NCBI GenBank assembly: GCA_950295325.1
Contig: OX485803.1
Span: 48,377,554 to 48,441,553, forward strand
Direction: 5' to 3'
Length of the DNA stretch: 64,000 nt
Source: Polytrichum commune
Lineage: Eukaryota > Streptophyta > Polytrichopsida > Polytrichales > Polytrichaceae
The position numbers and the translations under genes are program-made. The notes under the pieces are model-generated. The model did no database searches. It was not told the origin of the DNA and worked only from the letters and a program-made list of their open reading frames with translations. Below are positions 20,361 to 32,072 of this stretch, one piece after another; the first letter of the stretch is position 1; every line of letters begins with the position of its first letter.

Positions 20361-21344
20361 CAGTCAAGACTCTATAAGTGTTACCCCTATAAGTGTTATA
20401 ATTTCATATATGTTAAGAAAATTTTACTTCCCTACAAAAACACAATTGGTAAGACTAGTGAGTGTTATGTGTTAAGTGTTATAACATGCTCTACTTTTTT
20501 TTTGGTTAATTTACACCTTTATAAGTGTTAATTTTGAGAAAATCAAGGTAATAATATATGAGAGCATACATTTTTAACATGTAATCACCTTTATTCCATA
20601 TTCTTTGCGAACAATTCAAAGTTGTTGGAGGCACACATGTGTTCTTTCGATCTTTATTGAGAGGGAGATAGAGGAAGCTAGGCGCTTGGTAGAGGTTGAT
20701 GAAGTTGCTACTTTCCTTCATCAACTGACGTTGTTGTCATTTGATAGTGAGGTGGGTGACATGATGAATGCTCATGAATACCTCAGTTAAGAGACGGAGT
20801 TTGATTTAAACAACCCCTATGAACCTACCGATGAGGAGTTTTTGGATATGTATACCTCATAACATCAAGAAATTGATGTTGATGAGTTTATGGTTGATGC
20901 GGTAGAAGAAGTTGTAGGATTTAGTGTTGTTGAGCATTCTCTAGAGACTTTGAAGAAATACTTTGAACAAAGACCACATGATGCCCTGTCACACATCATG
21001 AGCATTCAAGGACTCCAGAAGGAAGTTTCATCTCATCATTTGGAAGCTTCTCGGCATACTAGTATAGACTCTTTCTTTCGGTTAGTTTAGTTGGAAGAAT
21101 CTCGTCAAGTTACTACTATATAGATTATTTCTTTCAATTAGTTTAGTTGAATTATGTATTATCATTTGTACTTTCATTTTCATTTTTATAAAATTTCGTG
21201 GTCTTCATTTTCGGAAATTTTAATCATTATTTCTATAAATGTTATTAATCATTGGTATAAATTCTATAAGTGTTACTTGTTATAATTATATATATGTTGT
21301 TTTTTTGCTACTCCCGACCTGTAACATTTATAGAGTCTTGACTG
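20361..21344 (+). mobile_element. pogo-like DNA transposon, internally deleted (Pogo-2)
   Basis: The ends are exact-looking inverted repeats: 'cagtcaagactctataagtg' at 20361 and the complement of 'catttatagagtcttgactg' ending at 21344. They are flanked by TA at 20359-20360 and 21345-21346. A CAGT start with a TA duplication is typical of pogo/Tigger elements. 'ctataagtgtta' and 'atatatgtt' recur inside each end. At 984 bp, only the transposase 3' part remains (20578-21093). Its site lies beside a copia RNase H-like relic (21350-21480), which it may have interrupted. Confidence 0.9.
20578..21093 (+). pseudogene. pogo-like transposase, C-terminal remnant 2
   Basis: One reading frame is open from about 20578 to the stop at 21088-21090 except for two in-frame stops (20788-20790 and about 20863). 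It starts YSLRTIQSCWRHTCVL, the conserved CWRxxG/T segment after the DDE domain. It continues through EEARRLVEVDEVATFLHQL and an acidic EFDLNNPYEPTDEEFLDM, and ends SRHTSIDSFFRLV. HTSIDSFF is a PIP-box-like motif (QxxIxxFF with H for Q) at the extreme C-terminus. The order of blocks is the same as in the Pogo-1 remnant, although the sequences are clearly diverged. Catalytic and DNA-binding domains are absent. Confidence 0.75.
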
Positions 21345-21349
21345 TACCT

Positions 21350-21615
21350 GCAGTGCACCAAATGTTTGCAAGCTTGGCCTCATGAGCTGCTTCATATTCT
21401 GCATTTGTAAGCTCCAAATACTCCATCTTATGCTTCTTATGGGCCATCCTTGCATATGCAATGTCATTCCAAGTATGTACTATGGTAAATTTGCATTGCA
21501 ACCATACTCTGCTCCAAATACATATTTCTATACCTAGTGCATCAAATATGCTAATAATATCACATTGAAGGAACATCCCAAGCAGTGCGTATGTTTGACA
21601 AAAATTGATGTACAA
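21350..21615 (-). pseudogene. Possible copia RNase H relic
   Basis: On the minus strand, HKKHKMEYLELTNAEYEAAH then EAKLANIWC resembles the 'SSKKQ..VALSTTEAEY.A...A..E..WL' segment near the end of Ty1/copia pol. Only this block is recognisable, and the preceding residues do not align by eye. Pogo-2 begins right at its downstream edge. The resemblance is modest and could be chance. Confidence 0.35.
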
Positions 21616-21967
21616 CTTCGTAGTTAGGAATTTGGATAGGATCTAAAAGGTGATCCTTGCATCATCCAATTCATTCTTGCTAGGGTCTACTTTTATATTC
21701 CATTTTTGTCTAAATTGGAGGCTCTTCAACTCCTCTCAATTCAACTTTTTGGATTGAGTCATGATTGTGCTAGATCATTTAAACCTACAGTATTTTGCTT
21801 GACCCAACTCTCGACACAAGTCCCAAGTCTCACCTCCAAAAAATTGTTGTTGTGTAGGCATCCATGTCATACTTGGGGCTTAAGACTTGGGACCCTATGT
21901 GAAGTGGTAAGCCCCAACTTCCATCCTCTCAACGGTTAAATTTGCATGGATTGACCTCAATTAACCA

Positions 21968-22340
21968 TGGTTTGATCCTTCTTTGAGAAAACTTTTTATC
22001 AAGAGCATGTTAGCTCATCATGTATCAGAGCCTATATTGGAAGTTGAATGAAACTTTTGGGACCTCCTCTTTCCACCTCAAAAGCTTTGGGAGAATTTTA
22101 GAAGCTATATAGGGTATGACGTGAGACCCAATGTCTTAAATCTTGGATCAACTTATGCAGCCTAGCTTGACCCACCTATCCTAGTAGGACAAGCTCAAAA
22201 GACAACTTTTAATAGCATGCCACTACTCTTTGTCTATGGTAACTTAAGCATTGAGAAAACTTGGGTATCTTTGTGTTAACTCTCATAAAACTCATGATTT
22301 GGGACCAAGCCATGGTTTCATCTCCTTTACTATATGGATA
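21968..22340 (-). repeat. Right arm of inverted repeat R4
   Basis: Reverse-complement partner of 19250-19620, ending 'aaaccatggtttcatctcct'. The spacer contains E1 copy 2, Pogo-2 and the RNase H-like relic. The pair may be terminal repeats of one older composite element or two independent insertions. Confidence 0.75.
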
Positions 22341-23297
22341 ACTCTATTATCTTGTATATAAGGTAGAGAGAATAGAAATGGGCATATACTTTTGCACTCT
22401 CATGAGGTCTTCTAATGTTGGTAGTTAGACAATGTTACTTACATTGAGTTCGTCTGCCATAAATGGTCACCCTCGAGATACCACATTGGCCAAGTTACTC
22501 CTCACGCCACATCCCTAAGGTAGCAATGCCTTAAAGTAACACCTTCTTTTTGGTGACACTTATTTTCATACTTAAGTTGTCAACAAGTGAGTGCCATGGT
22601 GTCATTGACTAAGTCATTGTTCAAAGCGATTAGTCATATGCGGCATTAAGTGCAAAATAACACCAAATAACACCTTCATAATATAGGTGTTAGAAGGATG
22701 CAAGAACGCTTTTAAAAGAGCACCAACTTTACTCAATCATAATGACTTAAGAAGGCAGTGTAAAAGTGATCCACTAAGGAGGGACAACACCTTCGTTTAA
22801 TAAAAGACTCTCATATGTAATAAGGTTGATATTATGGTGATTCTCGTCGAGCAATCTAACATCAATGGACCCCTCCTAGTGGAGAATAAAAGACTTATTT
22901 CTTATAACAACTCTACAAAATTATGTAAGTTGAATAGGAATTTATTATTATTTTAGATAAATTATGTAGACTTTGTATAGATCTACTAATCTATGGGATT
23001 TTCCTAAAAACCTCCAAGCTATTTCACCTACATGAAGTAGCAAAAGTTTCTTAGATTATTGCTTCTAGGCTCAGCTAATTTTTGTGTATGTACCTAGTTT
23101 TTATTGTACATAGCACGAGAGGTACATGCAGGGCTTCTCTAGTTGGTTTGAATTAGACACTTGTATTTGTGGCAAAAGCATGTAGTGGACACTTTAAATG
23201 ACTAAGGGCTCAACATATTGGACTTACATACACAATTGCTATGAGACCATAAATAAGTGTAAGACATTGTGTAAGACATAGTAATAAAATTAAAATT
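22341..23297. other. No gene recognised
   Basis: AT-rich sequence without recognisable domains, termini or tandem structure. Confidence 0.5.
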
Positions 23298-23345
23298 ATA
23301 GCAACATGTAACTTAAATGGTAACCCACACTAATTAGACTAATTG
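23298..23345. mobile_element. Orphan terminus of the 27.4-kb MITE family
   Basis: 'atagcaacatgtaacttaaa' then 'tggtaacccacactaattag' matches the right end of 27390-27589. The other terminus was not found. Confidence 0.5.
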
Positions 23346-23543
23346 TTTTTAGCTACCAAACCTCAGCGTTAGATGCCGAGCCTTATTACTAGCCATCAAC
23401 CATATTGCTAGCTATCAAACCTATTTGGCGAACTTTGCCACGTCTAAAAATTGACATAGGGTATGTGGGTGTTATAAGGCTTGTTTTTCATGTTCTCCAA
23501 CTTTTACATTAGATTTACACAACAAAACTCATGTTGCATTAAC

Positions 23544-23790
23544 AAATATATGATGAAATGTATGCAACAACCAAATCTCCCTTAATTTAGTTATGGTTAT
23601 CATAAGTGCGTGTTTGTTGATTCTGGACTTGACACATAGGTCTTCCAAATTATGTTCATTATTGAGTGTAGAGTAGTTTGTAACATTTGAAGATGTAGCC
23701 CAATCTCTTTTAAACATGTGTCTTTATGATCTTTGCTCTTTGATCCTCACTGAACGACATACCAATCAAATCTAGGAGTCCGATTAAACA
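23544..23790 (+). repeat. Dispersed repeat R2, copy 2
   Basis: Matches 744-1016 and 41172-41420. The best-preserved block, 'aaacatgtgtctttatg' followed by 'ttgatcctcac' and 'accaatc', is shared with the 41-kb copy. Confidence 0.65.
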
Positions 23791-24820
23791 ACAAGTTGCT
23801 TAAGACCCATCTACCTTATAACCATGTGACAAAAAATTATCAAGTCTTACCACATTCTTTTGCCAACACACAACCACTCGGACCTAAACATTCTTTGCCA
23901 TGAACATGCCCTAGTATTCGACTAAACTTGCTTAAATGCAAACTTGAGTGTTCTAGAGGACCCCCTTCTCTTGTATTGTATGGATGAGAAGCACACTTGA
24001 AGAAATCTTTTGTCACCACCCCGATGCAAATCATTGTTACCTACCACACCTCAAACATAGACTCTCCATTGAAATTGGGTAGTGGCCAACTGCCCCAATC
24101 CCAATTCCCCAAAGGTAATAGATCATGCCACCTTTTGTTCTTACAATGTCACAATGTTGTCCTTTGTCACTCTAGGGAATAATTCGTAATTAATTCCATT
24201 TTAAGGCCGATTTCTAGTCCTTTAAGCCTTTTGACTCCATAGACTTTAAGACATCACTAAGATAAGATGCCATTGAAGAAATTTTGCTAATTGATGTCTC
24301 TTACCATTTTTGGAATTTTTTTAAAGAAAATTATCCTAGGTTAGAATATGGGTTAGAGACATGACATTCAAAATATATTTTGAAAAACAATATTTTGTGA
24401 CATCCATAGGTTGCTCAAGTGCACTGCAACACTGGGTTTCTTGGTGTCACATAGGCCCCCCCCATTGATGTTGCATTGTTAGGTGGAAACCACCTCATAA
24501 TCAACCTTTATATGGTGTAATAGTCTTTTATTAAACGAGGGCATTGTTCACCTTTTGTGAAACACCTCTTACACCGCCATGTTAAGTAGGTAGATCCTAG
24601 ATCAACCATTGTGATGGGCCCAACTCGGTGTTCTTCTCAAAGTGCTCTTACAACATCCTTCTTGCACTGCAACTATAAATGACAAGAATGATGCTTTTGA
24701 GTACTTGGTGTTGCATATGATCAATGACTTTTATCATTAGCTTACTCAATATGCCGTCCTGGGCACTTGTTGACACTCTAAAGACAAAATATAGGTGTTG
24801 TTTTAAGATTGGTGTTACTA
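23791..24820. other. No gene recognised
   Basis: Small open frames at 23840-24182 have no recognisable domain. No termini were seen. Confidence 0.45.
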
Positions 24821-24823
24821 TTA

Positions 24824-25340
24824 GGCCATATGTAGTGGATCTAGGTAAAGCTCACTGCAAACCAAAACCTATCTTTTGACTGACCTAAAATTAGAAACTG
24901 AAATTACCATCATTAGAAGCACACCTAAATAAACGTGAGATATTTCTCAAGAAAAAAGAATTGTAAAAATTTGACGTAGGTGAAATCCCTCATTGAAAAC
25001 ACCACATTTTCAAAATTTAGAGGGAGTGCACCAAATCTTGCTTAAAAATGGAAAGATCCTCCCACACTCCCTCTAAATGTCAAAAATTTGGAGGGAGTGT
25101 GGGAGGATCTTTCCATTTTAAAGCAAGATTTGGTGCACTCCCTCTAAATTTTGAAAATGTGGTGTTTTCAATGAGGGATTTCACCTACGTCAAATTTTTA
25201 CAATTCTTTTTTCTTGAGAAATATCTCACGTTTATTTAGGTGTGCTTCTAATGATGGTAATTTCAGTTTCTAATTTTAGGTCAGTCAAAAGATAGGTTTT
25301 GGTTTGCAGTGAGCTTTACCTAGATCCACTACAGATGCCC
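24824..25340. mobile_element. Near-perfect 517-bp palindrome with TTA duplication
   Basis: The element starts 'ggccatatgtagtggatcta' and ends with the complement of 'gggcatctgtagtggatcta', flanked by TTA (24821-24823 and 25341-25343). The left arm (24824-25075) and right arm (25089-25340) are nearly identical inverted copies, about 250 bp each, around a short centre near 25082. Differences are a handful of point changes and one-base indels. TTA duplications and GGSC-type ends place it with PIF/Harbinger-derived MITEs, here fully snap-back. Its open frames are shadows of the palindrome. Confidence 0.93.
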
Positions 25341-25343
25341 TTA

Positions 25344-27385
25344 GGCACACATACCTATCACCTCTTACCACATTGTGATAAAATCATCTATGGGAATGGA
25401 AAAAGGAAAACATAGTGCTACAATGCATTATATAACCTAAAAGTTGGAAAACTATACATTTGATGATAGCCCACATGGCCACATCACCTTTGAGATTCTT
25501 TCCCCGGATTGTGGGTCTCCAATACTTCAATGTCAATGCACTCTAGCTTAACACTTGCTATTGCACTACACTATATATCATATGGTATTTTATGCCACTG
25601 TGATAATTTTTCTAGTGACACTTCTCATGAAGAAGTGTAGTACAAGTATTGTTATTTCTCAACTTACTTTAAGTTCATCCAAATGTCAATCACTGAAACA
25701 TAGTTTGGTATACTGTGCATCCTAACAATTATGTAATGTAATAATGTCATAAATGATTGAAACTTGGATGAGAATTTACTGAGTAAATGACAATATTTAC
25801 AACATTGCAAATAAAAAGTGCCCAATTTTTTAACAAGAATAAGAAATAATGTGAGGTTTACAATTATTATTGAGCATGACAAATAAAATTGGTGACACTT
25901 AAATAAGATTTTAGCGTGGTTCTCAATGCTCATTTTGTTATGAGCCGGTTCTCTGAAATACATCAGCAAGTAGGTTTTCATTTTGGTGTCAGGTCAGGAT
26001 GACATTACGATCTGTTGAAACCATCTCAATAAAACACGGTTGTATAGAAACACAATAACTTACATGTATAAGTTTCTGCATAGTAGTACATTGTTGCTTA
26101 GTCCTGCACCACTGTTATTATGCCCAACGGGCATAATAACAAGGGTGGGTCGAACGGGCATTTCAATCACGCTGGTCCAAAAAACCAACGTTCTTCTCTC
26201 TTCTCTACATTGTTGCCATTCTTTATCGAGAGACAAATTTCAACAAGGTGACCTTTCTCTCTCCACCTCTAGTAGGATATGAAACACACGATTAGTGGAG
26301 ATATTAGCAAATCCAGTGATGCTCGTAGCCACTTTCCTCATAATTCTTGGAGCTCATATGAACATCCAATCAATTATCAAAGTGAATATTCTTTGAGTTA
26401 TTAAATGATCATACATGTCTCCTCAAATTTTGTTGACTATTGCACCTAGGATGGTTTACAAATTCCGAATTTACAGTCCATCTTTTTTCAACACACTTCT
26501 TGTTGGTGTCTGTTTTTAGATTCACACCCAAGCATACACCACTTAAATATAGGTGTATGATGAAGATTGTAAATTGAATTAGGCACATCTACCTTTGTTA
26601 TGGTGGCCACGAGGAACTTGTGGCATACGACCGTACCTCTCATGCATTACCTTGACCCCCTATACAGCAGATGTGTCTAATTTGGTTACTTATTTTCATT
26701 GGATCTCACCTACGTTTGAGTTGTACAAGTCACTCCATAAAAGATATAAAAGACATGTGTTAAAAAAAGAGTGGACTATGCACTCAAATTATGATAATCA
26801 TTTCAGGTTCAATAGTCAACATATTGGGGAGACCTATATGATCATTCTTTAAGAAACTCTTATCTAGCCCCCTAGTAGATCAATCGTTCTTACCAGACCG
26901 GGGTGGTTCTATCATGTTACCTACATGGGATGCCTCAAATGTAGCTACCACTATGCATAATGGCTCCAAGTTGGTCCCACTAGTACCAATTCTAGACGTA
27001 CATTGGTAATACCGGTACCGGTAGACCTCACCGGATCCATCCTATGCTTGCCTACCCACCTATCTTTACCAAGTCTAGTTTGGATCCCTATGTGTTTCCT
27101 CCTAATATATTCTTACACGTCAAAGGGTAAAGTAGTTTTACATCTAACGCCATTGCCCTAGGGTGTGGCCAAGGATGTTTTACGAACATACACTCTAATC
27201 ACTTCAGCCTCCTCCGGAGACTAGAGTTCTTCTTCTTACACGACCTATATGTGTCAATATTGCTACCAGTAAATGATGTCACAATCTTCACATTGTTGAT
27301 AGCCATTGTCATCTATCCTATCCCATTCTCTCAATAGTTTAGTCAATAGTCATTTACCGGAGCGTCACTATCACCGGTATTCAAA
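25344..27385. other. No gene; one 12-bp perfect hairpin
   Basis: No domain is recognisable. 26114-26140 is a perfect hairpin: 'gttattatgccc', a three-base loop, then its complement. The rest is AT-rich and may contain unrecognised old repeats. Confidence 0.5.
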
Positions 27386-27389
27386 GCTA

Positions 27390-27589
27390 CACTATTTTGT
27401 CTAATTAGTGTGGGTTGTCATTTGGAATTAGATGGTGCTATAACTTTTTACCAACGAAGTTATATCATATTCTTTGGCATGGATACTAAACTACTTATGT
27501 TATTTGGATAAAACATGACACTCTTGCTAAAAAAGCTATAGCAATACGTAACTCCAAATGGTAACCCACACAAATTGGACAAATTAGTG
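27390..27589. mobile_element. MITE with TA duplication, 200 bp
   Basis: Termini are 'cactattttgtctaattagt' and the complement of 'acaaattggacaaattagtg', continuing through 'gtgggttrycatttggarttac'. TA lies on both sides (27388-27389 and 27590-27591). It shares 'atttggagttac' with family F1 but differs elsewhere, so it is a related subfamily. Confidence 0.85.
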
Positions 27590-27802
27590 TACCCATCAAC
27601 CATTAGCCGGTAGTTCATCCCTTGTACTCTTTACTTGGTCCCCGTGCCCGTAAGGTCTAACCCCCTTCTCACTTACATTACTGGTTTTTGCTACCCTTCA
27701 TTCGCATGTTGGTTATTCGTTTAGGATAATCCTGCTTATTCACATAGTCACCTTCTCATGCTATTGGGAATACACCTATCCCTTCTATATACATTAGTGT
27801 AA

Positions 27803-27950
27803 GGGCCGCTTCACACTAAGAACATCCAAGTCGAGAGGCCATGGGATTGAATAGCCAAACTTTGTTGATTGTCCAAAGAAATGGGCTGAAAATAGCCAAC
27901 AAAATATAGCAATTGGAGCCTTCAGTCGGGCATAGTGTGAAGCCTCCAAA
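27803..27950. mobile_element. PIF-type MITE left end, truncated
   Basis: 'taa' then 'gggccgcttcacactaag' at 27803 has the GGGCC start and the 'cttcacac' box of Tourist-2, and 'gggcatagtgtgaagcc' at 27929 resembles a subterminal box. No right end was found downstream. Confidence 0.5.
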
Positions 27951-27965
27951 GGCCAAGCCCAAAGT

Positions 27966-27966
<1 letters not shown>

Positions 27967-28007
<41 letters not shown>
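27967..28007 (+). repeat. (GA)n microsatellite
   Basis: About 20 uninterrupted GA units. The flanking open frames rich in RE or SL repeats are artefacts of this run. Confidence 0.97.
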
Positions 28008-28009
<2 letters not shown>

Positions 28010-28254
28010 AGCATCCCATTTTATTCCCTGCCCAAAATAACTCCTCCAATTTAACACCAAGATCTTGTCATTTATTTATTTATTTGTTTGTTTTAAATTA
28101 ACTTAAATTTTAATGGAAAAAAATCAACGGCCTCTTGACCATAGTTTGGGTTTTCATTCTTGTCTGACCCAAACTTCCTCCGCATATGACAAACTTTCTT
28201 CGAGAGTCCTTCTTGAACCAGTGAGTGAAGGTATGTCACCTACTAACTTATGTC

Positions 28255-28400
28255 CACTCCTTCAAACAATGGCCCCTTTTCAATGGAACCTTCTTCCTTA
28301 TCCTTATCTAATCCTCTCCTTATATTCTAATCCCTACCCACTATCTGAATATTTTCTACCCTATTCTATTACGGTAAAGGTAATTCTTCTCGCTATCAAC
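28255..28400 (+). repeat. Dispersed repeat R5, copy 1
   Basis: The segment reading MAPFQWNLLPYPYLILSLYS in one frame matches the inverted segment 36950-37085 (MAPLRWNLPSHLILLFPNSL in the corresponding frame). The DNA blocks 'tggaaccttc' and 'ttac(c/g)gtaa' are also shared. It is a repeat rather than a conserved protein, since neither frame extends into anything recognisable. The remainder of 28008-29398 holds no recognised gene. Confidence 0.5.
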
Positions 28401-29398
28401 GACCATTTAATGAGCACGAGAATCTTCATTGTGATATCAATAGGACATTCATACGGCTCCAAAAAGTATGAGAAAAGCGGTTGTGGCTTTGATCTTGGAT
28501 TTGCTAACCATCTTGTACTAATCATGTGTTTCACATCCTAGGAGAAATGTAACCATTCGAAACCCATTTACCTTACATTTGTGACTCATTTGCTTGAAAC
28601 AACTTTGTCTAAGTTAGTATGAGATCTTCGACATAACTTTATACAATTACTATCAACCGTTTCATTCTAACAATGTTAGTGACAATGATTCACTCGAGTT
28701 TATCATGTTGAATATGCTATGCTAAGAGAATAACCATGGCATGATTCTTGAATACTATTTGACATATTCCTAACCCCACCCACCCTCATTACTCAACTAG
28801 ATAATGTTATGAAAGCTAATTATGATGTAAAATCTATTTGAGACTTTGTATGTTGGATGAATTAGAGGTCGACTCGTATTCTCTAATTTCCTCTTGTCAT
28901 TCTAGTGGATCCCTTGCATTTAAGTGGCACAATAATTTTGGTGATGAGTTCTAATGGAAGCTCATGCCTCCTTTTCCTGAGAACACATGGTGTTCGCCTC
29001 GTGAGCACTCAAAGTGATTTGGCTTCACTTTTGACTGGCTTTTTGGTTTTATTATAGAGATAATTTGCCTCTTTTTAAAAAGGAAAGAAAAAGAAGGAAT
29101 GATTGTGTGCCGTCCTGGCCTATCAATGAAGGACTGAAGGACTAAATGCTACATAATGCCTTAAAATGGGTCTTCACAATGAGTTCACTTTTAGTTTTAA
29201 ACCTTATATGTAAACATATCCTTCAAATCATATTGTTGTCTCATGGTAAGTGCACCTTTGCATTATTGGGAAATATGGTAGTGTCTAAATTAAGCATGAG
29301 ACCCGAGGTGGCATGACGAGGTTGTTTCTTGTGCAACAAAAGAAGACCCCTTGGACTCAAAATGACAAAAGGGGTTAAAGCTCGCCCAATGAAATGTA

Positions 29399-29775
29399 CT
29401 ACACTAAATATGATATTTAGTGTCACCAATTGTAATTGTGCTACTCAATAATAATTGTAAACCGCAGCAGTGTAGTGTCACCAACACTAAATGTCGACCC
29501 AACATTATTTGTCATTCCTTGTAATTTTTTTTTTGGGGGGGGGGATTATAGATTTACCGTGTTGCAATCACTGTCACTTATCAAATGATTTTTCATCCAA
29601 ATTTCAATCATCGTGACAATATTTCATCACAAGTTGGTGACAAGAGAAGGTAGGGTTTTGACCAATGGATGAACTCATTCATCATCCATGATAGTATTTG
29701 TAAAGAAGCGTCATCCGAAACTTTACCATAACAACATCAAATACTATACGACACTAAATATTGTGTTTAGCGTAG
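29399..29775. mobile_element. MITE of family F1, 377 bp
   Basis: Left end 'ctacactaaatatgatattt' then 'agtgtcacca'; right end, on the opposite strand, 'ctacgctaaacacaatattt' then 'agtgtcgta'. The left flank is TA and the right flank is TT, so one duplication base has mutated or the boundary is off by one. A T10 then G10 run sits inside at about 29525-29544. Confidence 0.75.
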
Positions 29776-31360
29776 TTTAGACCTACATGTCGTCCTAACA
29801 TGTTGCACCCGTGCATATGAATTAATATGCTAGGTCACCTTAACTTCATAAGTCCATGTATATCCATGCCCATAAGTCCCCATGCCTTGCCTGGCACCTC
29901 CTTTGAGAGGGAGGTGATCTTATTGCGTGATCAAAGATTGATGTGAATGAGAGACACTTCACCCCATGCCTATTCCCCCATCATCTCCATCTTTTGCACT
30001 TGTGGGTCCCCCATCTTTCCACCTTTTTATGTTATGTGTTTTTTCAGGAGGAAGTCCTTAACTAGGGTGAACCAACCCGTACATTGGTTACTTGGAGGCA
30101 GGGGTTTAGGCATCCAATAAGGAACGAGTGTATGGGTTGGTTCGTCTAAATTGAAGTCCTTGGCATGTGGCCCTTTTTATTTGAAGAATATCATTTTAAG
30201 GCAAGAACAGTGGAAAACGGTGGAGCAACGGCCACAATCACCACCATTGTGTAATGTATATATGACATGTGTATAGTTTGACCCGTGCCATCCCCACCGG
30301 ATCCCCACATGTTGCACTTGTGCATATAAACAAATATTCCAAGCCACACGAAACCATCCCAACATGTTGCACCCACATGTATGATTAATGACATGTGAAG
30401 TATGTGGAGGGGATGGGAGGTGGGGGGTTATTTTTTCCTCTTTTTTAGCCTAGCCCACCAAAATAAACAACATGCTATACCAAACCATGAACCTCCTATG
30501 TGGTTGAATGTACTAAATGTACTTTTAGCATTGTAGACCGAGTAAAAAATTGAATGTAATATGTACTTGTTGAGGCCCCATTTTTTTGTTATTACATAGT
30601 CTATAGAACATATTTGGAAGCATATTTAAGCGGCTATTACCCATGTGACCATCGTTCAACATCCCCAACATGTATAAGGAGAGCATACCTAATTTAGTTA
30701 GTCGTCTCAAAAGGACATCCATATTTATGTGATTTGTGGTCAGATGTGGTCTAAAAATGGACACCAAAACAACACGTGTTTATGATAGTTAGAATTACTT
30801 GCTCATATATCTAGGCTCAATAGTCCAAATAAAATAAAAATAAAAATAACAACAAAATGGGGGGGGGGTTGACTTTAAGGTTATTTGAAATATCCGCTTC
30901 GATAATAACTGAAAGATTAAATGAGCTCCCAGAAAATGAGGATTAAACTTTCAATCCATTGTTGGTTTTTACTAAGATAATACAAACCCATTATTGTCAT
31001 CTACGAACATTCTCTAACATTCGGAACATTACTCGTACTTTGGAACACTAGCAAGTTCAAGTAATTTCATGACATCGTTATAGGTATATGTTGGATTGTG
31101 AATGAATATGTCGTTGTTGTAATTCACCTTGCACATAAATCTTATCACATAATAAAGATGTTTGCAATACACCCATTTCCTTTTCTTTCTATTCGAGGAC
31201 TAAAAGAGGATCCTCAACTTGAAATCGACCAACATGTGCTTGAGCATATGTAGAACACACCCTTGCTTGTAGAAACATATCATGCTTCAAACACATCCAT
31301 CACATGTCCCCTTTGCATGACTAAGCCACACCATAGTCTTGTAGATTCCTATACTCACTG
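29776..31360. other. No gene recognised
   Basis: The phrase 'catgttgcaccc(g/a)(t/c)gcatat' occurs three times (about 29798, 30308, 30363) with 'aaccatcccaacatg'-like surroundings, hinting at a degenerate local repeat. A G10 run lies at 30859-30868. No open frame with a domain was found. Confidence 0.45.
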
Positions 31361-31365
31361 CCTTA

Positions 31366-32072
31366 GGGCCACTTCACACACGAGACTGAGAGCCTGTGAC
31401 CATTACACTTCAAGCACTCTCATTGGTGGAAAAGGAGGAGCCAGTCCAAGTTCGCTTCATACTACGCTTGAGGGACCAACGGAGTAAGTGTATGCAAGAT
31501 GGGTGTAAAGCTTACATGGACTCCTACATGGCATCGAATGGATCATGTTTCATGGTCACTTGGACTATTTTCAAAAACTAGTTTTTGGAAGTAGGTCTAA
31601 CACAAAACCGGGAGACCATGGCATTTCAAACACTCACAACCGTTGATTGAAATACTCGGGGGGTTCACTCCCTCTTATATTTTGCATACATGTGCATTCG
31701 GGACTTATTTATTGGGGGGGGGGGGGTTACCTTGCAGAAAAGATTATAAGGTGATGGTATTTTACATGTAAACATGTTTCACTATTTTAAAATCCCCTAT
31801 TTTACATGTACATTTTTTATAAAATTTATCTACAATGAATATATTGGACCCTATTTTTTATCGCACGTTGTTCTACGATTTTCGCCAATGAACCCCCCGA
31901 GTTGAAATAGCATTTAGTCGAGGGTCCGGTCACATATGACTTCACACGACACTTGAGGGTCCATGACCACACTACATAATTTTGGAGGTGTGTTGGGACG
32001 GCCTTTGGACACTTTCTTTTGGGCTCTCACAATTTCATGGTCACAACTCTTGGCTCATGTGTGAAGTGGCCC
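31366..32072. mobile_element. Tourist-2 family MITE carrying a nested MITE
   Basis: Termini 'gggccacttcacacacgaga' (31366) and the complement of 'gtgtgaagtggccc' (ending 32072) are flanked by TTA at 31363-31365 and 32073-32075. It lies in reverse orientation to 16839-17338 and matches it nearly throughout, apart from the 247-bp insertion at 31655-31901. Removing the insert restores collinearity. Confidence 0.93.
31655..31901. mobile_element. hAT-like MITE nested in Tourist-2 copy
   Basis: 13-bp perfect inverted ends 'ctcggggggttca' / 'tgaaccccccgag', flanked by exact 8-bp duplications TTGAAATA (31647-31654 and 31902-31909). The intact family copy at 16839-17338 has only one such site and no insert. 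A 13-G run is inside (31714-31726). Eight-base duplications indicate hAT mobilisation. Confidence 0.93.

Noticed and set aside
25048-25239. Open frame in the 25-kb region
   Set aside because: Lies across the centre of the 517-bp palindrome and reads inverted copies of the same DNA.
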